A stretch of 64,000 nt of DNA from NCBI GenBank assembly GCA_032173965.1, contig CM063284.1, forward strand, positions 101,742,410 to 101,806,409, given 5' to 3'. Source of the DNA: Sitta carolinensis. Taxonomy: Eukaryota; Chordata; Aves; Passeriformes; Sittidae. A program made the position numbers and the translations under genes. This document shows, piece after piece, positions 12,101-24,100 of the stretch. Each line of letters starts with the position of its first letter. The stretch's first letter is position 1. The notes beneath the pieces are model-generated. The model was not told the DNA's origin. It was given only the letters and a program-made list of their open reading frames with translations, and made no database searches.

Positions 12101-15100
12101 TCTTGTGCACTAGGAATGTACCCATCTGTTTTATTATCACTTGTTGACCACTGCTCACATTCACTGCTTGTAGTGAACATAATAAAGTTTAGGTATGCCT
12201 CTGCTCTTGTCTGCTGCACTGCTGTTTGTCAACAGTGTTTGCCTAGCTGTTTTCCTGGGCTACATCCTAGGAGTGTTTCTGTCCTTCAGTTCTGGAAATA
12301 CCTGGCACTTGACACTTGCTACTCCAGCATTTTGTTGAGTTGCTCCAGGGCATTACCAGATCTACCAGCATCTTGGACGCTGTTCCTTGGCCCATTCCCT
12401 TATCCAGGGATAAGAGTGCTAGCTCTCTGAACTGACATGTAACCCACGTTATCCAATAGGGTGAGAAATGAGTTATGCCATTGTAGGCTTTTTTTAAGGA
12501 GAAATGTGTATTGCCACACACTCTCAGTTGCATTTAGGGCTATCTAGGTACTTTTTGGGTATGACTTTGTAGCATAGGCAACAGGTGACAGAACCTTGGA
12601 GGACAAAATCCCAAATCTGACTGTATCTCGTCACTCATAAATTAATCCATGGAATATTTTCTTGTGCATTTGAAGTAGTAACTGAGTTGATTATGACTTA
12701 TTTAATATTTTCTTAATGTTTCTACTTTGCTTAAGGTATATCTCAGGTACCCATGGGTTGGATAGTACATGTTATTTTCACAGTGTTTACCCACTGCTCA
12801 AAGTTTATACCCATAGCATTCAAGGTGAAGTTTGACTTTTAAATGTCACTGTTGGTATGAAAATCTTTGGTTTGAGTGTTCATGCTTTTGTGAAATAAAT
12901 TCAGAATTCTGTTTAAAAACATTTTAGCGATACTAGTGTTGCTTTGCTTTGTATGGAACTAGTTAGGGACTGCTTATATGAGGATGGAAGGCTGCTTCTG
13001 ACTTCCTAACGTTCAGCTCCTGTTTGCCCACTTAGCAGATGATTACTATTTCTGGTATTGGTGTCTGGTTTCTCTTATCCTTGTAAATTAAAGGGATACT
13101 TTTAATGTTAAGTTTAAAGCTTACAATTCTTTAAGATTATGCAAGATATTAGAAGTAAAAATTCCTAAAGCAGGGCTAACTAAATTTACTGCCTTTAGAG
13201 TGAATATGTATAATATTTTATTTGGGATAAGAAATTTGTATGATTGCACAACTTTTTGATTTAGTGTATTTCTGGACACAAATAATGCTGATTTTTAATT
13301 TTTCTTGTAAACTAGGCAAATGGTGGCTCGAAGTTTGCTGGACACTTTGAAGGAAGTCAGTGATGATGAGAGAGATTGTATTGCTGTTTTGGAGAGAATC
13401 AGCAGACTAGCTGATGATTCAGGTAGGTAGCACTAAACATTTTACTGTGTTAACGTGGGAAGGTCAGAGGTGCTAAACCTGTGTTTAGCACAGGAGCAGT
13501 GTATTCTTTCTCCAGTATTCAAACTATGCTTCTACAAATTCAACAAAATAATGTGAAACTTATTTTTTCTTAATTATTTCCCAAAGATTACTTTTTTCCT
13601 AACTATTTTCCTCAACAGATTTTCACTCCTTCAAAATATAAGACTTCAGCTATCCAGCAGTACATTTTTTATTAACTTTTATTAAGTACTTTTGCTACTC
13701 AAGAGATTTACATCATTATTTTAGATTTGTAGATCAATAGTAGTTTCTTCCCTTGAAAATAAACGTGGAAACCATCTGTGCAAAACTCCCGTAAGTTTTG
13801 ATAGAACTTAAATGCTGAAGTTGTTCCTTTAGACCTTTTTGGGCAACCAAGTGTGAAGCTAAGAGAAGCAGCAAGAATTGGTAAAGGTGCAAATATAGAA
13901 TTGGAGAATGGTTTAGGTTGGAAGGAACCTCCCATGAGCAGGGACACCTTCCACCAAAACAGGTTGTTCAAAGCCCCATCCAGCCTGTTCTTAAACACTT
14001 CCAGGGACATGGCATCCACAACTTCTGAGTAACCTGTTCCAGTGCCTCACCATTCTCATAGTAAAGAATTTCTGCTTTGTGTCTAATCTAAACCTGCCTT
14101 CTTTGAGTTTGAAGACATCACCCCTGATCCTGGCCTTGCAAAAAGTGCCTCTCCAGCTTTCTTTCAGGCCTCCTTAGGTACTGGAAGGCTGCAGTAAGGT
14201 CTGTCCAGAGCTTTCTCTTCTCCAGGCTTAACAGCCCTAGCTCTGTCATCCTTCTTTCCAGATTCTCTATCTCTCTGATCAGTTTCATGACCTGGGCTTT
14301 CTGCTGCAGGTCTACATCCTTATCTTGGGGTCTCCAGAGCTGGATGCAGCGCTCCATGTGGAGTCTCACCAGAGAAGAGGGGCAGAATCCCCTCCCTCAG
14401 CCTGCTGGCCATGCTGCTTTTGATGCAGTTTAGGATGTGTTTGGCTTTCTGGGCTGTAAGTGCACATTACTGGGTGATGTTGAGCTTCTCATCAACCAAC
14501 ATGTCCGAATCTTTCTCCTTAGGGCTGCTCTCAGTCCTTTCTCTACTAACCCTGTATTGGTACCAAGGTTTGTCCCAGTCCATGTGCAGGACCTTGTTCT
14601 TGGCCCTGCTGAACTTCATGAGGTTCACAGGGACCCACTTCTCAGACATGTAAAAGTCTCTGTGGATGCTGTCCGTTCCCTCCAGCATGTCAATCCCACC
14701 ACAGAGCTTGGTGTAGTGGGCAAACTTGCTGAAGGTGCTCTTCACCTCACTGTGCCACCAGCCAAGTTGTTCAACAGTGCTGGTCTCAGTATTGACTCTT
14801 AAGGAGCTCCAGTTGTCACTGGTCTCCCCTTGGACATCAAGCTGTTGAGCACAACCTGTGTGAGTGCAACCATCCAGTCAGCTGTTTATCCCCTGAGTGG
14901 CCATCTGTCAAATCCATGTCTCTCCATCTTAAAAACAAGGATGAAACAAGATAGTGTCACATGTTTTGCATAGGTCTAGGTACATGATGTCAGTTGTTCT
15001 TCCCTTAGCCACCTACACATTAACCCTGTTGTAGAAAGCCAACAAATTTGCCAGGAGTGTTTTGACCTTAGTGAAGTTGTGTTAGCTCTTACACATCATC

Positions 15101-18100
15101 TTCTTATTTTCCGTGTGCCTTCTCACAGTTTCCAGGAGGATCTGCACCATGATCTTGCTAAGGCACCAAGGTGAGACTGGCCCTCTGTCTTCTGTTTTTT
15201 CTCTTTTTGAAAATGAGGGGTTTGTTTTCCCTTTTCAGTTTGGTGGGAGCTTTACTGGACTTCCACAATTCTCAACTATGATGGATAGTGGCTTAGCCAC
15301 TTCTTCTGACAGTTCCCTCAGGACCTGCAGATGCACTGCATCAGGTCCTGTGGAGTTCTGCACCCTAAGATTCATTAGATGATCTTGAACGTGATCTTCT
15401 ATGGGCATTTCTTCATTCTTCCAGTCCCCACCTTCGCCTTCTGGGACTCAGGTGGAGAACTTGCCACTGAAGACTGAGGGTGAAACATCATTGAGTACCT
15501 CAGCCTTCTCCATGTTCGGAGTAACCAGGTCTCCTTCTTTCTTCTAGAGTGGGCTTGTGTTTTCCCTAGTCTTCCTTTTATCACTGCTGTACCTATAGAA
15601 CCTTTTCCTGTTGCCCTTGACATCCCTGACCAGTTTTAATTCTTTGAGGGCTTTAGCTTTCCTAACCTAATCAGCTTGGACAGTTTTTCTGCATTCCTCC
15701 TAGGCTACTGGTCCTTGCTTGCACCCTCTGTAGGCTTCCTTTTTTAGCTTGAGTTTGTCTAGGAGCTCTTTGTACATTCATGCAGGCTTCCTGGTGTTTT
15801 ACCTGACTACTTCTTTGTTGGGATGCATTGCTCCTGCACTTGAAGGAGGTGATCCTTGAATATTAACTAACTTTCTTGGGCACCTGTTCCCTCCAGGGCT
15901 TTATCCCATGGTTCTCCACCAAGCAGATCCCTGAAGATGCCAGAAGTCTGCTCTTGAAATCCAGTGTAGTGAGCTTGCTGTGCACCCTCATTGCTATGAG
16001 TAGGAGAGCTGTGGAGAGCCAGTGTGTGTGTATTGCTAATCAGTATATTGTGACTGCTGAGTGTTTGGAGTAAAAGGCAAAAGCAAGAGAAAAATGAAAA
16101 ACAAATGTGAAAGAAAAGGAGTGCTTAAAAAGTGATGGGTGTGTGGATGAAGGGAAAAATGGTGTGGACAGAGCTGTGACAAAATTCTGTCTTAAAGATG
16201 CTACAGAAAATTAAGGGCTTGATTTCAGCATAGCTGATCCATTTTACACACCAGAAGGAAGAAAGTCTAGCAGCAAAACAAATACACAGGAAAAGATTTG
16301 GTCATTCTTTTGTTATTGTTAGAGTGCTATGGAGAGGAATTTGTATTAATCTTGAATGAGAAGAAAATGTTTCTTTTATTTAATGTCTGTTAGTTTTTCT
16401 CCTTCTTCTGGAACTGCAGAAGATACTGCTTTCCAAGGGTAAAAATATATTCTGCTGATTTCTGTTATTCTGTCATTACTATCTTAATATAAAATGCATG
16501 GTTTTATTTTTCTGAGGGAATGTCCTTGTTTTGCCAGGAAAAGTAGCCTGTTGTAAGCATTACATAATTGTGTTGAGGACCTCTCCAAGGATTCTTTAAA
16601 AGGGAAAAAAAATCACTATTCACTTACAATAGAATGTGTCTTTAATTGAGAACAGTGGCACATTACTGTTTATAGAGTGCTTTCCTAGCAAAGCTCTGCT
16701 TCTGAAATCTGCATATACAGTTGACTGTTTGTGTGACCCTGTGAATAGTTTTGAGCATCAGAAAGTTTCTTAAATTCCACTTCAGTTTAGAAAATAGGAC
16801 AAATGTGTCCAAGGGAAAATGGCCTCTGGCAGCAACTTGTAGCCTTAGGCTTTTCATTGGTGACCAACAAAGTGTGTCAAATTGAAGTTTATTTAGGCAG
16901 AAATGTATTGGGAGCCAAGAGTTGAGCTGAAATCAATTTGTTGCCTTTAACAAGGGTGGGGTACATTTTTAGTCAGGGCTGACATTTTCTCAGCGTCAGT
17001 AAAAGCAGCAGTTCAGGCTTTTCCTGCATTGTACAAGTTGTCTCAGATCTGCCAAACTAGAAGTGCTGGATTCTGCAGCTGCCCCACAAATTAAATTTCT
17101 GCAAACTTAACTGTTGAGTCTTGTGCCTCGAGCAGTTGCAGTATTGGACTTGGCTGGTTTCGGTAAGACAGGTTATTAGAATATTTTTGTGCTTTAGCCA
17201 TGTGAAAATTCATTAGGGAACTGGATCTGCTTTGTATCTTGATAATGCATGAGCTTGACTATTATTCATACTGCAGCACAGTATGAATTTTTTAATTTTT
17301 TTTTTTTTAATTTTGAAATTTTTTTTTTTTGTTATGGCTTTTTGGTTTTGTTGTGGGGGGGTTGATTTTTGTGTGTGTGTCTGCTAAAGGTTGTTACTAT
17401 TAAACTTGTTAATTGTTGTCTTGCTTCTTTCCATTTACAATATATTTTTTCCAATTTATTTGTAAAACATAAAAGTCCCTGAATTGGGAATAAGAAAGCA
17501 TCGTAAAAGTGCTTGGGTGTTTCAACTTGCTTGGTTAGAGCAAGATATTTGTATGGTTAGAGCCATCCTGGAGTCAGACCTTCATGTTTAAATGTTTAAA
17601 TAAATAAAAATAAAAGTGAACTTGGAAGTCAAACTAAACTATGACTAAGTGCAAATCTCTCCATTTCTAGTTATTGATGCTTGTCAGTCTCTTATGCAAG
17701 TTCTTTTAAAATTTGGAGCTCTTTGTCTTCTCTTGTCAAGTCACAGAAAGCAAGGTTCTTTTTTTTTAGTAGTTGGTATAATGAGGTTGGAATTGAAGAA
17801 TATACCCAGGATACACAATATCTGTTCTCTTTCTTGGCTACTGATGCTGATTCCTAAAATAGAGGTACAGCAGTGAAGTAGAAATACCAGCTATCCTGAC
17901 ATTGTCGAGGGAGTCCTCTGTCCTGTTAATACCTCGCAATTTCAAAAGTCTTGTATTTGGGTTGATGAGTTTCAGATACAGTCTTTGTTTGAAAAAGAAT
18001 CAGTCTGAGTGTTTTTTAAAATTCCTTGTATTTGTGGTTTGTTGGTTTGGGTTTATTTTTTTCACTCTTCTCAGGTTTGTTTTGTTTGTTTTTAATACCT

Positions 18101-21100
18101 TTTAATAAGGTGGGGCTGTGCTGAGACAGCCATTTCTGTGTTTAGAAGTGGGATAATTTCCAATAATTTTCATTCTTCATCTACTAGGATAAAACCTTAA
18201 GAACGCTGATGTCGTCTTGGTTGCACTAAATACTGTATTAGTGTGGAATAAAAATTAATCTTTACTGGAAAAATATCTAGGTCCTAATATATGATTGTAG
18301 GATGGAAGAAAATTACGACACTATTGTTTGCTGTGATTGATACATATCTTGAGATACCAACTGGCTAGCCAAGACATTTTTAGAGGCATCATGGCGAGAG
18401 CAAATACCAGCTCTAAAACTGGTTTTATAAAAGGTTTTAATAAAAAAAAATCTGAAAGAAATAGCTTTTGATGGAAACTCATTTGGACCCTTTGAGTAGA
18501 GTTGTAGTGAATTGTATTTTGTGAAAGAGAGTTTTGATTACCATTGTGTCTGCACATACAAATGATACAAAGTGTGCCTTCTCCTGGCAGGGTAGTTTGG
18601 ACTCTTTGTAATGATTTAATTCCAGTTTACATGTGGGTAATGAATTAGTTCCGTTTACACTTGTAACCTTAAAATCACTGTTGTGTTTCTACTGGGAAAA
18701 AATACCCACTTCAGGTGGTACTGGAAATTAGCTGCTCCCAGTGCTGGCGGAGCACAGGATTTGCTCTGCCCTGGTGTCGTGTGCTGCAGTTGTATGTACA
18801 TGGCAGCACAGACTTACTGTTCCACAGAGGAAACCCATCAGTGGTGTTTGGGGAATAACCTCCTGCCCCAAGCCCCTTACTTGCTTAAGAAAGTTATTCT
18901 CCAAATCTGATTTGTTCGGAAGACTTCAGTGTTTCAGTGTCTTCATTGCTGTAGTTGGGTGTTGCTGTTAAATCTGTGATTCTGCTGTGGAATTTGGGTA
19001 TTTTTCAGTCCTAAACTGGACTTCCCTGCTGTATTTGGTACCAAGTTTCCTGGAGTAGTGACAGCTAAGAAAGATACCTTGTACTGCTTTTGAATCTGAT
19101 GTTAAATCCCTTTGTAATTTCTCTTATTTCTTTAGGGATGTTAGGTATGACTTCCTCTTTAGATGTTTTATGGCGTCTTTGAGTTTATACAAGCCAAAAA
19201 GTAGTTTGGCATATAAGCCCAGTGCTTGGCAAGTGTTAAGTTATCCCCCATAAACCCTTATTAGATTAAACATAGTTATCTTTGTTTGTAGACAGCTGGG
19301 TCTTCTTCATGCTCAAATGTAGACTAGCCACAGGCTTCTGAGAGCTTGAACAAGGGCCTTATGTCTGAGTTTTTCACTTAAGTAAATTAGTATAATTCAA
19401 ACTTTTTTTTTTTTTTGGTACCAGCTTGTGAGTGGCTTAGATGATACAAGATTTCATCATTGTGTGCAGAAGTGCGAGTAGCTGGCTTCTAAAGTTAGCC
19501 CCAGCCAGAATTACTGCAGTATTGACATTTTGCGTAGTGTGCAAGCAGCTCCAGAAGCTTTAAATCTTATTTTCTGAAGTTTCTTTGAAAGTGAGAGTCT
19601 GTATCTTCGTTTCTGAAATGCATGTGTAATTTAGCTTACTATGAAATAGGTACACCTAGATATCCTTTTAAAATAAATGATAGGGGAGAAATGACATCCT
19701 GAGGGCTGGTGCTTATTTGTATGAATATAGCCAACTAGGATGTTTTTCTTCTGAATGAAAAGTAATCTCTTTACCGCAAAGAATCAGTTGTAAATGCAGT
19801 TTCCGAAACAATCTGATTTTGAAAACAATTATTAGGCTAATTGGTCATTAAGTTTTGAAGCTAAATAATCAGGCTTAATGTGGATAGCCTCACAACCCTA
19901 ATTACTTAATAGTGTGCTTAAATGGTTTTATTAATGTAGGTTCTATTACTGCTCTTGGTATTTTGAGACATGTCAACATTACCTGTCAAACGGCACAGAC
20001 TGCAGCATTTCATTTAACAAAAATCTTCATATGTAAGCAGTATTAATGGGAATGCTAATATTTGCCTTTCCCAGCTGCCAATATCTCCAGCTGTATTTTC
20101 TTCCCTTCCCCATCTTCATGTTTCAGGATTTTCCATACCTCATCTCCCACCTCATGCTATGCTAAGAAGCTTTTCCTGTGCTCGATGTAAACCGCTTTTG
20201 TCTCCATGCATCTGATGAGTTACTAACGGTAACTTTACCCTCGCTCATTAGTCTGTGTTTAATTCCTTGCTCTGCCAGTCAGTAATGAAATCCATTTCTG
20301 GTTAGTAGGAGAAAAGAGCCTGACTGCTGAAGCAGCAGCACATGGGTCAGACAAATCAGCCTTTCTGCTGGACTCCTAAGCTAAAAGGGTTGGGCTCTGG
20401 TTACAGTGTATTTCCACTTGTCTAGCTTTTCTTTTATCTTCCAAAGAGGTAGGAAAGTCAGAGGGAAAGATGAAATGGTAGAAATCAAAAGGGAAAATAA
20501 GTATGTTTGTAGAAGAAAAAAAGAGCTAAATGGAAAGTTATCTTTGGGGAAAGAAGAGGATAGATAAATCTGTGTCAGGAGAGGTTTAGGTTGGATGTTA
20601 AGAAAATGTTCTTCACCCCGAGAGTGGCTGGGCACTGGAACAGGCTCCTCAGGGAAGTGGTCACAGCACCAGCCTGACAAGAGTTCAAGAAGCATTTGGA
20701 CAATGCTCTCAGACACATGGTGTAACTCTTTGGGGTGGTCCTCTGCAGGGCCAGGAGTTGGACTTGGATGATCATTCTGGGTCCTTTCCAACTCAGGATA
20801 TTCTGTGATTCTGTGAATTACTTTTTTATAGAATGGAAGTGTTAATGCAAAGCCATGCACTTACACCTTTCCCTGTTGCTCACCACCTTTAATAAGAACA
20901 AAGGGTAGTATTATTAATATTCAGATGTACTTAAAACATTCATAAAAATTGTCAGTTAAAGCAAATTTAACATCATCAGTGGTTCTTCTTCTTATACAGT
21001 TTTACAACACAAAAACCTTACAACCCCTCACAAATATAGTGGAAATTCACTGCTGCTTGTGTTTTGGAATGGTCATAGTGGGATAATGAAAGCATTGCAG

Positions 21101-24100
21101 ACTTTTTTCTAAATACTGTACATTGCTGCAGAATAAAGCATTGTGAATAAATCTAATTGTGGGGTGGCTCAGGAATAATGACTCGATTTATAAATAACCG
21201 CTCTGGAGCAATTAGTTGGTATTATACTGTGCAATTCTAAAGTAATCCCCTTTTAATTTCCAGTATGCAGCTGATGGTGGTGCTTTACTTCCTCATAGCT
21301 GAAGTGGAATAGAGAGCAAACTCAAGCCTCAGCAGGGTTGAAATAAACGTTACACATTTATATATCTGAGCTGAGTGTATATGCTAGGAGTAGCCGAGTG
21401 AGCATGCTGGCCCTTTACCTGAGAGATGGTGTCAGATTTTAGGGGAAATGTGTTTTTTCATGAATAAAGAAGAAATAGTTAATTACTTCTGTGATTTTGG
21501 AGTCAGTTTAGGATGTTGATTTGAATGGTCATTTCTGAAATAGGTAAAAGTGAGGGTTTGTTTATACAGAAAAAAGGTCTGCCCAGGTTCTGGAGATGCT
21601 GATTTGAACATATTGATGGTTTTGTGTGGTCTGGAAGTAAAGAGAGGTAGAACCGTGTCATTTTATTCTGGAAACTTCTTTTCAAAATGACTTCATGAAC
21701 AGAAGAAATGGAAGCTATTTTCACTGTCTTCTGTCATTCTTTTAATTTTGCTTGATTCCTAAAACTCAGTTCAGTGTAATTCTGTATCTAGATAATACAC
21801 AAGATATGATAGAATGAAATTAAATGCTACTGAGTAAGAAAATCTAGTCTTTTATATTAATATTTATTTTCAAAGTTTTTGTTTCAACAAATAGCATGGT
21901 TTCTTTTCAGTAAATTTTACTTTAAGGAATAGATAGACTTGTACTTTCAAGATATAATTTGAAAAGATCAGCATTTAAAAATACTTCCTCTGCCAAACAG
22001 AAAAATACTGTTCCAGGCAAATGTTATGTAGAACCTAGCTGTACACAGAGATTTTTCCAGACTGCCTAAAATAGAAGCTTGACGTGAAGCAAAGTTCTCC
22101 TCCTGGATTTCGTTTATACCGTGTGAAAGCCTGGTCCCTGACTATATTATACAGTGCAAAAAACAGAGTCCTGACATATTCCCCAGCTGGATGAGCTTAT
22201 GCTTAATGAAGTAACATGTAACTGCTGTGCGCTGTTCACTGTGTGGATAATTGTGCTGGTTTTGGCAGAGGTAGAGTTAATTTTCTTTATAGTAACTAAT
22301 ACTGGGCCATGTTTTGGATTGTGCTGGGAACGGTGTTTAAGCTGCCTTAAATTTATGAGCATGGAACATAGCAACCCAGGGTAATGCTCAAGTCTTCACT
22401 GTGAATGTGAGAGGAATTAATACACCACTTCCCATGGGCAGACAGCTGTTCAGCCATCCCCAGGAGAACAGGGCTCCATCCCACCTGACAGTGACTTGGG
22501 ACGATAAAGACCACCATTCCAAACTTCCCCCCATTCCTCCTTCTTCCCTTGGCTCTATATGATCAGCATGACACCATGGTCAGTTGGGATCAGCTGTCCT
22601 GGCTGTGTCCTCTCTTTGTGTCTCTCCTGCCAAGTGCTGGTAAGGAAGAAGAGGCCCTGGCTCTGTGTAAGTGCTGCTCAGCAATAACTAAAACATCCCT
22701 GAGCTATCAACACTGTTTCCTGCAAAAATAAAAAACATGGCCCTGTACCAGCTGCCATGAAGAAAATTAACACTGTCCTGGCCAAAACCAACACAATGAC
22801 CAAGCTGTAAATTTGGTTTTAAACAACAGGGAAGTTTAAACTGAAATGACAGACACTGTTATGTGTTGAAGTCTCCTGGAATCCCTGCTTGGAGCTGCCC
22901 CATTTTTAAGCTAAAGACAAAGCTAAGGAATAGATTAAGGGAATGAGAAAGCTCTCTGACTTCAGTGGATTTTTTTTGGCGTTGTTGCTTGGGTCTTAAG
23001 AAAACATAATGCAAAAAAAAAGCTCTACAATAACTGCATCAGACTGTGAGATAAGGCTCTAGTCAGTACACACTGGAACATATGCTTCAGCCTTTAGAAG
23101 AATTGAGCTCTTATCTAAATTGCTAAGCTTAAGGTTCAGGTTCTTGCATAGCACAGTAATTCCCCAGAACAGCACAAGCGCCTTTTGATGGCGAATTACA
23201 GTGTTGTGTTACAAAGCCAATTCCCTACACAGTGCTCCTTGTTTGTTGCTTTGAATCGACCTTACAAAGATCCCAGAGCTGTGTACTTAAAAGTTAGGGA
23301 ATGTAAGAACAAAGGTGACTTTACAGTTCTAATTCTTTCCTGGGTATGAATGTTTCAAATCTTTAATTGCATCATCTCATCTGCCTGTGTTGTTCACAAA
23401 GCCAGAACTGACATAGTAGCTCAGGAAGAAAGGGGCTCACTTTACATCTGCAGGCCTTTAGTATTGTCAGGTGGCTGACATAAGTGGTACATAATAGATG
23501 AACCCTGTTCTGAAAAAAAAGGATCTCGTGGTTTTGGTGCATCCTTTGCTCTTACTGGAGTGCTTAATAAAGAAATGTATTAATCCAGTTTCACAGCAAA
23601 CGTCGTCAGTCTGGGGAAAGGGAGTGTTGCCAATGCTTTATCAGCAGGTGGACAAACTGTAGAGGTGTCAAAGAGGTATGGAAATGTTCTCCTCATTTTG
23701 AGTGCCTAGTGTCCAAAGTATGTACACAGCTCTTGATATGCTTAATACAGAGTTCTTGTTGGCTTTGATTGCAGAGGTATTTCTTCAGCATCAAGACAAA
23801 TTTCAGACTGCAATCAAATGAGTAGTGTGCAGTTACTCTGTGAAGAGTCTGGCTTGAACATTTTGCACAGCTTCACACTAGGCAAAGGAATAAATTGGCT
23901 TTCTCAGCATTTTGCTTCTTTCCCTCATTTCTAGCGTCTTCTTTTACCATTGCTTCCATTATCAGACAGTTCTGCTACTTGAGGGAATTGTGTGATTGCA
24001 CAGGGAGATCGATATTAAGTGCCAGTTCCTGCTGTTTAATGATGCTGCTGTGGTGAGGCAAAAGCTGCATCAGCTAGATCAGTTCCATGATAGGATTTAT

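Larger units (their letters stand above)
6149..13315 (+). other. PPP4R1: PPP4R1 intron (about 7.2 kb)
   Basis: No gene-like ORF was found. It contains a CR1 3' end (10316-10437) and a (TGGA)n microsatellite (11082-11129). Purine-rich patches occur near 7340-7415. The rest is AT-rich sequence in which I recognise no element. Confidence 0.85.

Noticed and set aside
14437..14802. 121-codon + strand frame, and neighbouring frames at 14118-14653
   Set aside because: They are translations of the antisense or sense strand of the dead CR1, not host genes.
20381..20860. 159-codon open frame on the minus strand
   Set aside because: It runs through an oppositely oriented CR1 3' end and a purine-rich stretch; the frame is a by-product.
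22252..22795. A retroviral coding region or full provirus
   Set aside because: Only LTR-like sequence is present; no gag, pol or env similarity was seen between or beside the arms.
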